Notes: generated by a model not told the origin, from the sequence alone. A stretch of DNA of 38,692 nt from Actinomycetes bacterium (GCA_031272275.1 JAISUC010000017.1:1-38692); one strand, 5' to 3'; shown: positions 22,494 to 33,042, counted from the first letter of the stretch. A program made the numbers and translations.

Positions 22494-22946
22494 TTATCGT
22501 CTGCCCTTCTTCTTTTTGGCCGGAGCGGCAAAGCTCCGCAGCTTTTCTTCCAGAGACACCGCGTGTGCCTCGTCAACCGTCACAATCAACAGCGTCGTGT
22601 CACCGGAAACGGTTCCCAAAACGCCGTCTATGTCGGCCTCGTCAATGGCACCCGCCACGCCGGGCGCAGTTCCACCCTGCGCGTGAATGATGATTAGATT
22701 ACCACTTCTGGCGACGGAATGCGACAGGTCGTGCACCATCCGTTGCAGATGCAGGTCTTCCGCCAGAACATAAATCCCCTCGGGGAGCTTCTTCAGTTTC
22801 ATCTCGCCGATGTCACGCGAAACAGTCGCTTGCGTGCAATGATACCCTTGTTCATGCAGAGCAGTGACCAGCTCGTGCTGAGTGCGAATCTGGCTATTTC
22901 GGACTATCAGGCGCATAGCTTCCTGGCGCTCTTTACGAAACTTCAT
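22494..22946 (-). CDS. argR: Arginine repressor
   Basis: A 150-residue repressor with an N-terminal winged HTH (about 1-70: IRTQHELVTALHEQGYHCTQ then ATVSRDIGEMKLKKL) and a C-terminal arginine-binding hexamerisation domain with GTVSGDTTLLIV. The tail is strongly basic (PAKKKKGRR). ATG 22946 has GAGGAGGG 5-6 nt upstream; an in-frame ATG at 22988 lacks a site. It heads the arg cluster and presumably controls argGH and itself; a candidate operator overlaps its promoter. Confidence 0.93.
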   Translation of the reverse strand: MKFRKERQEAMRLIVRNSQIRTQHELVTALHEQGYHCTQATVSRDIGEMKLKKLPEGIYVLAEDLHLQRMVHDLSHSVARSGNLIIIHAQGGTAPGVAGAIDEADIDGVLGTVSGDTTLLIVTVDEAHAVSLEEKLRSFAAPAKKKKGRR

Positions 22947-22971
22947 CGTATCCCTCCTCGCAAGTGAACAA

Positions 22972-22997
22972 CAACAGAATAATACCATATATCGTAT
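22972..22997 (-). promoter_or_regulatory. argR promoter with ARG-box-like dyad
   Basis: ATACCATATATCGTAT (22982-22997) is a 16-bp AT-rich dyad with two mismatched bases, the size and composition of an ARG box in otherwise GC-rich DNA. On the minus strand a TATTAT -10-like box (about 22979-22984) overlaps its edge, so ArgR bound here would block its own transcription. Confidence 0.5.
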
Positions 22998-23034
22998 GAA
23001 ACCCCGAATTCACGCGAAATTTCTGAATACCCGC

Positions 23035-23245
23035 ACAATGGATTGCCGCGGCGGCTACGCCGCCTCGCAATGACGTTCGCGGGGTGATGCCGCACACCCG
23101 CTGTATTGCCGCGCCCGCCGTTGGCGGGCTCGCAATGACGGGATGGGGCTACCGCAAGGCTCAAAGGCGGCGAGTATACCGGCGAGCGTCCACCCCATAA
23201 CGTCATTGCGAGGGTTGCGCTCTATGCAACCCGTGGCAATCCACG
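23035..23245. repeat. Cluster of REP-type palindromes
   Basis: Three units: GCGGCGGCTACGCCGCCTCGC (centre about 23060), GCCCGCCGTTGGCGGGC (about 23115-23131) and GTTGCGCTCTATGCAAC (about 23213-23229), each flanked by ATTGC or GCAATGACG signatures. The last pair encloses GTCATTGCGAG and GTGGCAATCC, the usual ends of this repeat class. They fill the space between galE and argR. Confidence 0.7.
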
Positions 23246-23249
23246 CAGG

Positions 23250-24224
23250 TTATGCGCTGTGGTATTTGCGGTAGTAAAAATCGCTGCGGACGATGTCATC
23301 CAGGCTGCGCACCGGCTCCCAACCCAACACCGACCGCGCACGCGTGGAATCCGCAACCAGTTGCGCCGGGTCGCCCGCCCTGCGCGGTCCGGTCACATAC
23401 GGACAGGGGGAGTACGTCCCGACGGCATCGATGACCTGCAGCACACTGCTGCCGGTGTTCGTCCCCAGGTTCAGTGTGAGCGACCCCCCCGCATCCATCA
23501 GATGCTCCGCCGCCAACAGATGTGCCGCCGTCAGGTCACTGACGTGGATGTAGTCGCGAATGCAGGTGCCATCCGGCGTGGGCCAGTCGGTTCCATAAAC
23601 CGTCAGTGCCGGTCCCATCCCCAGAGCCGCGCGTGTGGCCAGCGGTATCAAATGCGTCAGGTGCGGTTTGTTCAGACCCAAGTCCCCCGAACTGTCCGCG
23701 CCCGCCGCGTTGAAGTAGCGCAGGATCGCATAGTTCAGACCATGGGCGGCACCGGCGGCGGCAATCAGTTCTTCGGCAGCGCGTTTGGTCGCACCATAGG
23801 GGTTAATCGGGGCCAGCGGGTCGTCTTCGCGCAAGGGACGCGTCAAGGTCGGTTCACCATAGACGGCTGCCGTCGAGGAAAAGACCAAGGTGTTGACACC
23901 GGCCGCCAGCATGGATTCGACCAGGACGCGCACGCCGTCGACGTTGTTGCTGTAGTAGGTTAAGGGGTGTTGGACCGATTCGGGCACGATCAGTTTCGCT
24001 GCGAAATGCATGACCAGGTCGATTCCGGGATGTGTTGCAAACAACTTATCCAGGGCGGCACGGTCGCGAATATCCAGTTGCACAAACGCGGCATCCGGGT
24101 GCACGTCCGAGCGCCTGCCGGTCGACAGATTGTCGGCAACGATGACCTCGTGGTTCGCGCGCAGCAGGTCATAGACCATGTGACTGCCTATGTACCCGGC
24201 ACCCCCTACGACTAGTACCTTCAT
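23250..24224 (-). CDS. galE: UDP-glucose 4-epimerase
   Basis: A 324-residue short-chain dehydrogenase-type epimerase interconverting UDP-glucose and UDP-galactose. MKVLVVGGAGYIGSHMVYDL is the NAD-binding start, SSTAAVYGEP gives the catalytic Ser region and NPYGATKRAAEE the Y-x-x-x-K pair; RYFNAAGAD and GTDWPTPDGTCIRDYIHV are GalE hallmarks. ATG 24224 is 5 nt after the upstream gene stop; TTG 24233 is an alternative. Near the C-terminus a dispersed palindrome encodes GTYSP where other GalE proteins have a variable helix end. Follows the WecA-like gene, consistent with surface-polymer synthesis. Confidence 0.93.
   Translation of the reverse strand: MKVLVVGGAGYIGSHMVYDLLRANHEVIVADNLSTGRRSDVHPDAAFVQLDIRDRAALDKLFATHPGIDLVMHFAAKLIVPESVQHPLTYYSNNVDGVRVLVESMLAAGVNTLVFSSTAAVYGEPTLTRPLREDDPLAPINPYGATKRAAEELIAAAGAAHGLNYAILRYFNAAGADSSGDLGLNKPHLTHLIPLATRAALGMGPALTVYGTDWPTPDGTCIRDYIHVSDLTAAHLLAAEHLMDAGGSLTLNLGTNTGSSVLQVIDAVGTYSPCPYVTGPRRAGDPAQLVADSTRARSVLGWEPVRSLDDIVRSDFYYRKYHSA
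23406..23420 (+). repeat. Dispersed palindrome inside galE
   Basis: Exact copy GGGGGAGTACGTCCC; read in galE as G-T-Y-S-P between IDAV and CPYVTGPRRAGDP. Confidence 0.8.
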
Positions 24225-24229
24225 CCCCG

Positions 24230-25342
24230 TCAACGTTTTTTTCTCCCTTCGGGTGGCCGTTCATCGCCGCGATGCACCGCCTCGAACAGCCCCAGGAACC
24301 ACGAGAGCGCAGCGGTAATCAGCAGCAGGATAATCAGTGTCGCGGTGCGGATGTGCGTCGGGGTGTTGCGCACCGCATACCCCCCCACCGCCAACAGTAT
24401 CGACCAGGCATAAATGATCAGCACCGTCTGGCGCTGGTTCAGTCCGCGTGACAACAGGCGGTGATGGATGTGCCCTTTGTCGGCCTCTTTGATGGGGCGC
24501 TTGCCGCGGATACGTCGGATAATCGCAGACAAGGTATCGAATATCGGCACCGCGACTATCAACAACGGTACCGCCAAGGCAACCGCCGCCGTTGTTTTCA
24601 TGACACCCATCAGCGAAATGATACCCAACAGAAATCCCAGCAACAACGCACCCTCGTCACCCATAAAAATGCTGGCGGGGTTAAAGTTGAAGCGCAAAAA
24701 TCCGACACACACCCCGACAATCAAGGTCGCAATGAGCGCCGCCGTCAGCTGGTTTACCCCTGCCGCCAAAACCAACAAACTGGCGGCGGCGATGGCGCTG
24801 ATGCCGGCAGCCAAACCGTCCAAGCCGTCGACCAGATTGATGATGTTGGCAAACGCGACCAAATAAAATGTCGTCAACAGATGACACATAATGGGATCCA
24901 GCCAGATTTTCGAGCCGTCTATCGGATTCGACAAAAACCCGATATTCACCCCGCACAAACTGACAACCAATGCCGCCACGATCTGACCTGCCAACTTTGC
25001 ACCGGGCGGAATATCGAATATGTCGTCAATCAGTCCGGTGGTGAAAATCACGGCGGCACCCACGGCGATCCCGACCAGGTTGACGGTACTGATGTTGGTG
25101 TCGCTTAAGAAACCCTTCCAGCCGAAAAAGTGCTCGCCTGCTATTTGTATCAGCACCGCCAATACCAAGCCGGCAAACAAAGCCGTCCCGCCCATTTCCG
25201 GTATGGGTGTCCGATGTATCTTTCGGCCTCCCGGATAGGCGACGACATGGTGCTTCAGGGCAAAGCGACGCACCAGAGGCGTCAAAGCATACGAGGCCAA
25301 AGCCGCCACCGCGCCGATAATCAGGTAATGACGTAAACTCAC
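24230..25342 (-). CDS. Undecaprenyl-phosphate sugar-1-phosphate transferase (WecA/TagO-like)
   Basis: A 370-residue multi-span protein of the MraY/WecA family that loads a sugar-phosphate, often GlcNAc-1-P, on the lipid carrier for wall-polymer synthesis. [20 protein letters not shown] opens it; [20 protein letters not shown] has the Asp pair, [15 protein letters not shown] and [15 protein letters not shown] the Mg/nucleotide residues, and [11 protein letters not shown] the WecA-type His motif that separates it from MraY. About 10-11 helices. Its start overlaps the dCMP deaminase stop by 4 nt (ATGA type) and galE follows at 5 nt. Confidence 0.88.
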   Translation of the reverse strand: MSLRHYLIIGAVAALASYALTPLVRRFALKHHVVAYPGGRKIHRTPIPEMGGTALFAGLVLAVLIQIAGEHFFGWKGFLSDTNISTVNLVGIAVGAAVIFTTGLIDDIFDIPPGAKLAGQIVAALVVSLCGVNIGFLSNPIDGSKIWLDPIMCHLLTTFYLVAFANIINLVDGLDGLAAGISAIAAASLLVLAAGVNQLTAALIATLIVGVCVGFLRFNFNPASIFMGDEGALLLGFLLGIISLMGVMKTTAAVALAVPLLIVAVPIFDTLSAIIRRIRGKRPIKEADKGHIHHRLLSRGLNQRQTVLIIYAWSILLAVGGYAVRNTPTHIRTATLIILLLITAALSWFLGLFEAVHRGDERPPEGRKKR

Positions 25343-25842
25343 GCGGGCTGCCCGCCGTCAAAACGCCTCAGCTTGACCCCCGCTTCATCGAGGATTTCAC
25401 GCGAGAGTTCATCGGGATAGCCGCCCTCGAAAACAATTTCCTTCACACCGGCGTTAATCAGAATCTTTGCGCAGAGAATACAGGGCTGCGCGGTGCAATA
25501 GACAATCGAGTTGTCGATAGTGATGCCGTTGCGCGCGGCCTGTACCACCGCGTTTTGTTCGGCGTGTATGCCGCGACAGAGCTCATGGCGCTCACCCGAC
25601 GGAATATGCAGCTGATCGCGCAGGCATCCCCGCGTGGTGCAGTGCTCGATACCACAGGGTACGTTGTTATACCCGGTTGCCAGAATCCGTTTGTCGCGTA
25701 CAATCAGCGCCCCGATCTGACGGCGCGTACAGGTCGAGCGCGTCGCCACCTCGTGCGCGATTTTCATGAAATATTCGTCCCACGAGGGACGGGTCCGCTG
25801 ACTCGACGCAGTTTCACCACCCGCCGCTGACATCGGTAGCAT
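25339..25842 (-). CDS. dCMP deaminase (ComEB-like)
   Basis: A 167-residue zinc deaminase converting dCMP to dUMP for dTTP synthesis. [20 protein letters not shown] starts the fold; [13 protein letters not shown] has the zinc His and catalytic Glu and [17 protein letters not shown] the two zinc Cys. An extra His/Cys set ([16 protein letters not shown]) is typical of bacterial dCMP deaminases. It is 9 nt after glyA and overlaps the next gene, so it is in the same operon; with glyA it links to thymidylate/one-carbon supply. Confidence 0.9.
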   Translation of the reverse strand: MLPMSAAGGETASSQRTRPSWDEYFMKIAHEVATRSTCTRRQIGALIVRDKRILATGYNNVPCGIEHCTTRGCLRDQLHIPSGERHELCRGIHAEQNAVVQAARNGITIDNSIVYCTAQPCILCAKILINAGVKEIVFEGGYPDELSREILDEAGVKLRRFDGGQPA

Positions 25843-25851
25843 CCGGTACTC

Positions 25852-27108
25852 CTAATACTCCAGCCCCGGATACAGGGGGAAACGCGCCAAGAGCTCTTCG
25901 ACTTGTGTGCGCACCTCTCCCAGGGCGGTGGGGTTGTCACGCTGGAACAGCGCGCGGGCAATCAGGCTGCCCACCAGGCGGGCTTCCTCTGTACCGAAAC
26001 CGCGCGTCGTGAACGCCGGAGAACCCACGCGGATGCCACTGGTGACAAAGGGGCTTTCCGGGTCGTTCGGAATGGCGTTCTTATTACAGGTCATCCCCAG
26101 TTCTTCCAACAGCGCCTCGGCGTCCTTGCCGGTGATACCGGCCGCGCGCAAATCGACCAACAGCAGATGATTGTCCGTGCCGCCGCTGATCAGGCGCAAG
26201 CCGCCGGCAGCCATTTCCTCGCCCATGACCCGCGCGTTTTCGACGACACGTTCAATATACGCCTTGAACTCAGGGGTCGACGCCTCTTTGAACGCAACTG
26301 CTTTGGCGGCGATGATGTGCTCCAAAGGTCCGCCCTGCAATCCCGGAAACACCGCTTTGTCCAGCGCCTTCGCCCATTTTTCCTTGCAGAGCACAAAGCC
26401 GCTGCGCGGACCGCGCAGCGTCTTATGCGAGGTCGATGTCACGAAATCGGCCCAGGGCACCGGGGAGGGGTGCGCTCCGGTCGCAACCAGTCCGGCGATG
26501 TGTGCCATATCGACCATCAGCACCGCATCGACCTTGCGCGCGATGTCGGCAAAACGCTCGAAGTCGATCACCCGCGGATAGGCCGAGGCCCCGGCGATAA
26601 TCATCCGGGGCCGCTCGGCCAATGCAATGCGTTCGACCTCATCGTAATCGATGCGCTCGGTTTCCGGATCGATACCGTACGAGACCACATCGAACCATTT
26701 CCCGCTGAAGTTCACCGGTGAGCCGTGGGTCAGGTGCCCGCCCATGGCAAGCGACATCCCCAAGACCTTGTCCCCCGGGTTCAGCACCGCGAAATAGACC
26801 GCAAAGTTCGCAGGGGCTCCCGCGTGCGGCTGCACGTTCGCGTGCTCGGCACCGAACAGTGCGCAGGCACGGTCGCGCGCGAGGTTTTCGACCAGGTCGA
26901 CGTCCTCGCATCCGCCATAATAGCGTTTCGCGGGCAGTCCTTCGGCATATTTGTTGGTCAACACGGTGGACGCCGCCTCGAGCACGGCGCGCGAGGTGAA
27001 GTTCTCGGACGCAATCAGCTCGATGGTGCCGCGTTGCCGTGCGAGCTCGCCGGCGATCGCCGCCGCCAGCTCGGGGTCTTGGTTACGAATGTGATCAATA
27101 GCAGTCAT
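25852..27108 (-). CDS. glyA: Serine hydroxymethyltransferase
   Basis: A 418-residue PLP enzyme moving the serine hydroxymethyl carbon to tetrahydrofolate. [20 protein letters not shown] and the PLP-lysine motif [17 protein letters not shown] are present, as is [15 protein letters not shown] 27108 has AAGGGA about 6 nt upstream. Sits between rpiB and the dCMP deaminase in a leftward operon, a frequent order in actinobacteria. Confidence 0.95.
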   Translation of the reverse strand: MTAIDHIRNQDPELAAAIAGELARQRGTIELIASENFTSRAVLEAASTVLTNKYAEGLPAKRYYGGCEDVDLVENLARDRACALFGAEHANVQPHAGAPANFAVYFAVLNPGDKVLGMSLAMGGHLTHGSPVNFSGKWFDVVSYGIDPETERIDYDEVERIALAERPRMIIAGASAYPRVIDFERFADIARKVDAVLMVDMAHIAGLVATGAHPSPVPWADFVTSTSHKTLRGPRSGFVLCKEKWAKALDKAVFPGLQGGPLEHIIAAKAVAFKEASTPEFKAYIERVVENARVMGEEMAAGGLRLISGGTDNHLLLVDLRAAGITGKDAEALLEELGMTCNKNAIPNDPESPFVTSGIRVGSPAFTTRGFGTEEARLVGSLIARALFQRDNPTALGEVRTQVEELLARFPLYPGLEY

Positions 27109-27139
27109 ATTATCCCTTCCAAACAGCGGTGTTCTATCA

Positions 27140-27616
27140 CTAGCCGCAGGCACACCCATTCTTCGCCAATATATCCGGCGGAATCTCGCCGTCGATCATG
27201 GCAACACGCACCGCGTGACGCCCGCCCTCGAACTCGGTGTTCAGGAACTCTTCGACAATCGCCTTGTTGGTTTCCCAGTCGACGAAACGTCCCGACAGGC
27301 ACAGAATGTTCGCGTCGTTGTGCTGTCGCGCCAAATGCGCGAATTCGACCGTCGTCACCGGCACGGCACGCAGCCCGTCCAGGCGGTTGGCGACAATCGC
27401 CATACCCAAACCCGTCCCGCACACCAAAATGGCGCGGTCGAATGCGCCGGCATACAGGGCCTTGCTGACCAAGTCTCCGATGGTCGGATAATCGACCGGC
27501 TCGGCATCGGTCATGCATCCATAGTCACGGACGGTGTGTCCCAGCTCTTGTAACAAGGTGTAGATTTTTTCCTTCTGCTCGTATCCGGCGTGATCGGATC
27601 CCAGTGCGATGTTCAT
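27140..27616 (-). CDS. rpiB: Ribose-5-phosphate isomerase B
   Basis: A 158-residue RpiB/LacAB sugar isomerase of the pentose phosphate pathway. [20 protein letters not shown] gives the substrate-binding start, [15 protein letters not shown] the catalytic Cys and anion hole and [14 protein letters not shown] the other conserved segment. About 10 residues longer than the usual 145-150, ending in a Cys-rich tail (GCACG). It precedes glyA by 31 nt. A short tandem CCATCCAATCG pair lies upstream (about 27651-27672). Confidence 0.93.
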   Translation of the reverse strand: MNIALGSDHAGYEQKEKIYTLLQELGHTVRDYGCMTDAEPVDYPTIGDLVSKALYAGAFDRAILVCGTGLGMAIVANRLDGLRAVPVTTVEFAHLARQHNDANILCLSGRFVDWETNKAIVEEFLNTEFEGGRHAVRVAMIDGEIPPDILAKNGCACG

Positions 27617-27683
27617 AGTGCTTTGTTCCTTTCAGTCCCTTATCCAACCGCCATCCAATCGCCATCCAATCGCAATGCGATCG

Positions 27684-28325
27684 CTATGCAATGGCGCGGT
27701 CGATGTCTTCCTGGGTGATTTCACCCGGACGTACCACCACCGGCGCATCCCCGGTGCACACCACCACGGTCGATGACGTTCCGCCCTTGGTGGCGCCGCC
27801 ATCCAATATCAGCGTCGCCGGTGCCTTGATACGCTCTTCAATCGCATCAAAGGTGTCCGGTGCGGGCAGCCCGTGCGTGTTTGCGCTGCTCGCAAAAATC
27901 GGTCCGCCCGCCGCGGTCACCAACTGGCGCACCAGCTCGCTGTCCGGGCAACGCAGGCCCACCGAATCATCGGCGGCGTTACGGAACTCGGTCAGCACGC
28001 GATCCGACGCCTGAACCACGATGGTCAGCGGTCCGGGCCAAAACGTGTCCGCCAGCTTTTTCGCATAGGGCTTGATTTCGCGTCCATAAACATACAGCTC
28101 GGACGGTTTCGCCAGCAACAGGGGTACGGGAATGCCTGTCGGGCGATTCTTGATTTCAAACAATTCCTGCGCACCGTAACAGCTGTCCTTGGCAGCCAGA
28201 GCCCCCAGCCCGTACACCGTATCGGTGGGGAACAAAACGATACCGCCGCGGCGCAGGACCGAGGCGGCTTGGTTCACTACTTCTGCATTGGGGTCGTCCT
28301 GATCAACTCTGAAAACCTGTCCCAT
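27684..28325 (-). CDS. L-threonylcarbamoyladenylate synthase (TsaC/Sua5/YwlC family)
   Basis: A 213-residue YrdC-fold protein making threonylcarbamoyl-AMP for t6A37 of tRNAs. GGIVLFPTDTVYGLGALAAK and KNRPTGIPVPLLLAKPSEL are the nucleotide and threonine/bicarbonate sites; FASSANTHGLPAPDTFD and STVVVCTGDAPVVVRPGEIT follow. Without a Sua5 C-terminal domain, so TsaC-like in length. It follows prmC by 24 nt; the prfA-prmC-ywlC order is widely conserved. Confidence 0.92.
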   Translation of the reverse strand: MGQVFRVDQDDPNAEVVNQAASVLRRGGIVLFPTDTVYGLGALAAKDSCYGAQELFEIKNRPTGIPVPLLLAKPSELYVYGREIKPYAKKLADTFWPGPLTIVVQASDRVLTEFRNAADDSVGLRCPDSELVRQLVTAAGGPIFASSANTHGLPAPDTFDAIEERIKAPATLILDGGATKGGTSSTVVVCTGDAPVVVRPGEITQEDIDRAIA

Positions 28326-28349
28326 AAAACCTCAACTCCTCACTCTCGC

Positions 28350-29249
28350 TCACTCTCGTTCATGCCGGTTTCGCATGCACGCCAAAAACCGTTCCCTTCC
28401 CGTCAGGTCCGGTTTCACCTCCACTGATTGGTACCACTCTAACTGTACCGCTAATTGTGCCGCCTGTGCGACATTTCTGGGGTCGAGTTCCATCAACAAA
28501 CCACAAGCCCGCCCCGAACGGGCGACCGCGGGCACCACGTCGCGCACAATCACGCGTGCCAGGTCCAGACCGTCCACTCCCCCATCCAAAGCAGTCCGCG
28601 ATTCGTATCCTGCGACCTCGCGGGGGAGTACGTCCCAATCATTCGTCGGTACGTACGGCGGATTCGCAATGACCAGGTCATACGCGTCCCCGCGTGTCCA
28701 TGCGCGCACGTCACCCGGATGAACGGTATAGCGGTCTGTCAGGTCGCATGCGGCGGCGTTTTCTGCGGCCAGCGCCACGGCAGCCGGATCGATATCGACG
28801 GCGGTCACCGTGACCTGTGGGTTTTCCTGTGCAACGGCCAGCCCCACGCAGCCGGTGCCGGTGCACAGATCCAGCACCCGCAGCCTGCCGTCACCGCCGT
28901 CACCTGCAGCTGCGATGTATTCGTTTGCCAGGTCGACCAGCACCTCGGTTTCGGGCCGGGGAATCAGCACCGGAGGTTTGCAGACGATGTCCAGATGACG
29001 AAACGCCGCTTTCCCGGTTATGTACTGCAGGGGTTCTGCGGCGGCTCGTCGGGAGACACCATCCCTCAGAGTGTTTCGTTCATCGGGCGATAAAGGACGG
29101 TCGAACTGCGCGTAAACCTGAATGCGTGAAAGCCCCGTCGCATGCGCCAGCAACCATTCGGCGGACAGGCGGGGGTTGGGGTCGTCGTGGCGCGCCAGAT
29201 AGTCGCGCGTCCAGTTCAGGGCGCGCTGTACCGTCCAGATTTCGGCCAT
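28350..29249 (-). CDS. prmC: Release-factor glutamine methyltransferase
   Basis: A 299-residue SAM enzyme that methylates the Gln of the GGQ motif of release factors. An N-terminal helical domain (about 1-85) is followed by the SAM site VLDLCTGTGCVGLAVA (about 126-141) and the NPPY motif at 196-199. Directly after, residues 205-209 (WDVLP) are encoded by a dispersed palindrome, yet the local pattern (NPPYVPT...LPREV) still fits the family. Starts 7 nt after the prfA stop. Confidence 0.93.
   Translation of the reverse strand: MAEIWTVQRALNWTRDYLARHDDPNPRLSAEWLLAHATGLSRIQVYAQFDRPLSPDERNTLRDGVSRRAAAEPLQYITGKAAFRHLDIVCKPPVLIPRPETEVLVDLANEYIAAAGDGGDGRLRVLDLCTGTGCVGLAVAQENPQVTVTAVDIDPAAVALAAENAAACDLTDRYTVHPGDVRAWTRGDAYDLVIANPPYVPTNDWDVLPREVAGYESRTALDGGVDGLDLARVIVRDVVPAVARSGRACGLLMELDPRNVAQAAQLAVQLEWYQSVEVKPDLTGRERFLACMRNRHERE
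28622..28636 (+). repeat. Dispersed palindrome inside prmC
   Basis: Exact copy GGGGGAGTACGTCCC; read in prmC in the third frame type as (W)-D-V-L-P, just after the NPPY motif. Confidence 0.8.
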
Positions 29250-29256
29250 CGCCGTG

Positions 29257-30333
<1,077 letters not shown>

Positions 30334-30486
30334 AGTGTTATCATCATAGCAGTTGGGTCGAGGCGTCGGGAACCCGTGCCGGTGGCCGTGCCGGTAGCCG
30401 TGTCGGATTTCGCTGTGCGCGAGGGCCGGCCGCACGGACCCGCCGGACAAAGCCGGATGCACGGAGAAACGGGAAAAGGACGGTTC

Positions 30487-31269
30487 ATGTCAGATAACGC
30501 CATCAAGATTCTGGTCGTCGATGACGAGGAATCCATCACCGAATTTGTTGCCTACAATTTGCGCAAGGCGGGCTATGCCGTGGCGGTTGCCCACGATGGG
30601 AAGACCGCGCTGGATGTGTTCAATGCGGCCGCGGCTGCCGGCGGCGGCGGGTTTTCGCTGGTCGTGTTGGACGTGATGTTGCCGGATACGAACGGCTATG
30701 AGGTCTGCAAGCGGATTCGCGCGACCTCGACCGCGCCGGTGCTGTATCTGTCGGCGCGCGTCAGTGAAAACGACAAGGTCGTCGGGCTGAAGGTCGGCGG
30801 CGACGATTATATGATCAAGCCCTTTGGCGTGCGCGAGCTGTTGGCGCGCATCGAGGCGCTGTTGCGGCGCAGTCGGGTCGGCGGTGCTGCGGGTGCGGGT
30901 GGCGGTGCGGCAGGCGACGGCACGGGTGCCGTGGACGGCGAGCCCGGTGTCACGGGCGACAGTGCCGATATCATCCGCGTCGCGGGCATCACGCTGGACC
31001 AGTCCGCGCATGTGGCGACCACCGAGACCGGACCGATTGATTTGACGCCGCGCGAATTCGAGTTGCTGAACTGCCTGATGCACCGGGCGGGCAAGGTGCT
31101 GTCGCGTGAACAATTGCTGCGCGATGCCTGGGGCTGGGAATACCTGGTCGAGACCAAGACGGTCGATACCCACGTCAAGCGCCTGCGTGACAAGCTGGAG
31201 GCCGCAGGAATCGACCCGGTGATCGTTGAAACCGTGCGTGGCTATGGCTACCGGTTCAAGGGCGAATAG
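30487..31269 (+). CDS. OmpR/PhoB-family response regulator
   Basis: A 260-residue regulator. The receiver domain (1-125) has the acidic pair DDEE, the phospho-Asp in [13 protein letters not shown] and the Lys in YMIKPFG. A 33-residue Gly/Ala-rich linker (about 130-162) is longer than usual. The winged-helix effector (about 165-260) ends [13 protein letters not shown]...[12 protein letters not shown] 30487 has AAAAGGA about 6 nt upstream. The sensor kinase follows 29 nt downstream. A phosphate or envelope role would fit PhoB-like members, but targets cannot be read here. Confidence 0.9.
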   Translation: MSDNAIKILVVDDEESITEFVAYNLRKAGYAVAVAHDGKTALDVFNAAAAAGGGGFSLVVLDVMLPDTNGYEVCKRIRATSTAPVLYLSARVSENDKVVGLKVGGDDYMIKPFGVRELLARIEALLRRSRVGGAAGAGGGAAGDGTGAVDGEPGVTGDSADIIRVAGITLDQSAHVATTETGPIDLTPREFELLNCLMHRAGKVLSREQLLRDAWGWEYLVETKTVDTHVKRLRDKLEAAGIDPVIVETVRGYGYRFKGE

Positions 31270-31298
31270 GTCGGCCGGTTCGGGCCCGGCACAGATCC

Positions 31299-32573
31299 GT
31301 GGCGAAAGCCGATAACACCACCCCACACACCGCACGCCGGAAAACCCAGCACGGCCTGCAGGGCCGCCTGGCCAAGACGACCCGCGACGTGGCGTTGGGC
31401 GTCGTGATACCGGTCGGTCTGGCCGCCGTCGTGCTGTCATTTTTCGACTGGGGCTGGGCGGGCATTTTGGCGGTAACCGCTGCAGGCGTCGGTGTCGCGA
31501 TCTATGCCTCGGCACGCGGAGGAGCCGGCCTGACGCGTGATTTCAACGCACTGGCGGATACCATGCGGGACTTTCTGGATGGGATGCGGGGACGCGACCG
31601 CGACTGGCAGGGGCGCAGCGGCAACATTCAGGCGCGCGCGCGAAGCTCGGTCGTGAGCGAGGCTCGGCAACTGGCGCTGCTGTTCAATAAAATCGCCGAT
31701 CGCACGCAAAAGGCCATCGAAGAGATCGAGGCCGAAGACCACCGGGAAAGCCACTTCATCAGCGATGTGTCCCACGAACTGAAAACACCGTTGACCGCGA
31801 TTCGCGGCACGGCGGAAACCCTGTTGGAAGGCGACGTGCCCGACGAAGACCAGTTGCGATTCCTGAACCGTATCATCGCCGAGTCCGAGCGTCTGTCGCG
31901 CCTGGCAAACGACCTGATCACCCTGCAGGCCATCGAGGGCGGCACCGGCGAGATCCGCATCGGCAGCGTGGACCTGTCGGTTGCCGTTGAACGCGCGGCC
32001 GAATCGCTGGCCCCGCTGATCGAGCTGCGCGGGGTGCACTTTGAGGTACGCGGTCAGGGGGCGACCGTCTGGGGAGACATCGATCGTATTCAGCAGATAA
32101 TCGTGAACCTGGTCGATAACGCCACGCGCGTGGTCGACGAGGGCGGACGCGTCTGGATCGAGTTCGATGTCGTCGGCCGCGATTCGCTGGGGCCGCTGAT
32201 TCAGGAGCGGCTGTTGGAAACGATTGATACCTTTGCCGTGCTGACCGTAAACGACAACGGACCCGGAATCCCGGAAAACGAATTGGACCGGCTGTTCGAC
32301 CGGTTCTATCGCCGCCAGTTCGGCCGCGACCGACGTACCGGCGGATCGGGTCTGGGGTTGTCGATTGTAAAAGCCATCGTACGCCAACACGGGGGCGCCA
32401 TCACGGTCACCAACCGTGATGCGGGCGGGGCCTGTTTCAGCGTGTACCTGCCCATAATGCCCGAGCCAGATATCGACCGACTAGCACCGCCACCAGAGCC
32501 TTCAGGGCGTCACCCACAAGGAAGGGTACGATACCTGCAGCGACGGCAGCGAAAAAGCCCATCTGAAGGCTGA
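31299..32573 (+). CDS. Sensor histidine kinase (PhoR-like)
   Basis: A 424-residue kinase partner of the preceding regulator. Two adjacent helices near the start (about 31-70) leave almost no extracellular loop, so it may sense membrane or cytoplasmic cues. H-box SDVSHELKTPLTAIRGTAET, N-box IIVNLVDNATR, G1 NDNGPGIPENEL, G2 GGSGLGLSIVKAI. The start is GTG 31299, without a strong ribosome site. The natural end of the ATPase domain is FSVYLPI; the frame then runs about 38 further residues (Pro/Arg/Gln-rich) antisense through the end of bioY, overlapping that gene by 137 nt. The tail looks acquired by loss of the original stop. Confidence 0.88.
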   Translation: MAKADNTTPHTARRKTQHGLQGRLAKTTRDVALGVVIPVGLAAVVLSFFDWGWAGILAVTAAGVGVAIYASARGGAGLTRDFNALADTMRDFLDGMRGRDRDWQGRSGNIQARARSSVVSEARQLALLFNKIADRTQKAIEEIEAEDHRESHFISDVSHELKTPLTAIRGTAETLLEGDVPDEDQLRFLNRIIAESERLSRLANDLITLQAIEGGTGEIRIGSVDLSVAVERAAESLAPLIELRGVHFEVRGQGATVWGDIDRIQQIIVNLVDNATRVVDEGGRVWIEFDVVGRDSLGPLIQERLLETIDTFAVLTVNDNGPGIPENELDRLFDRFYRRQFGRDRRTGGSGLGLSIVKAIVRQHGGAITVTNRDAGGACFSVYLPIMPEPDIDRLAPPPEPSGRHPQGRVRYLQRRQRKSPSEG

Positions 32574-33042
32574 TCGCCAACCAAATCGTCCCCAGCCCGT
32601 CAATTAACAGAATGGATGCCACGATACCGATGACGGAGGTCGCAATGCGAATCGCGCGGTTGTCCGAGTCGATGTGGAAAATCAGCGAACACAGCGGGGC
32701 TGCAACGATAAACCCGATCAGATAACCGCCCGAAGGACCGGCGAGCACCGCAGGTCCCGCCGTGGCACCGGCGAACACCGGCAAGCCCACGATACCCAAC
32801 AACACATACAGCGCCATGGACGCCGCCGCCCAACGGGGGCGCAACACCACGGCGGCAAACACGACAAAGAAGGTCTGCAGCGTGATCGGTACCGCACCGG
32901 TGCCGGCAATCCACGAGCTGGTCGCCATCAGTGCGGCAATCAGGGCTGCGGTTATCAGTGAACGCGTGCGGGTATGCGCAGGCGTCGCCGGCAGGGCGGA
33001 CGCCGCAGGATCAATGATTTCGGGGGTCGTGCTGTTTGACAT
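32437..33042 (-). CDS. bioY: Biotin transporter substrate-binding subunit BioY (ECF S-component)
   Basis: A 201-residue membrane protein with six predicted helices. GTGAVPITLQTFFVVFAAVV and VGLPVFAGATAGPAVLAGPSGGYLIGF are hallmark BioY segments that bind biotin. ATG 33042 has AGGTGG 5 nt upstream; the GTG at 33051 lies inside that site and is unlikely. No EcfA/EcfT genes are adjacent, so it uses shared ECF modules or works alone. Its 3' end overlaps the histidine kinase 3' end tail-to-tail. No biotin synthesis genes nearby. Confidence 0.9.
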   Translation of the reverse strand: MSNSTTPEIIDPAASALPATPAHTRTRSLITAALIAALMATSSWIAGTGAVPITLQTFFVVFAAVVLRPRWAAASMALYVLLGIVGLPVFAGATAGPAVLAGPSGGYLIGFIVAAPLCSLIFHIDSDNRAIRIATSVIGIVASILLIDGLGTIWLAISLQMGFFAAVAAGIVPFLVGDALKALVAVLVGRYLARALWAGTR

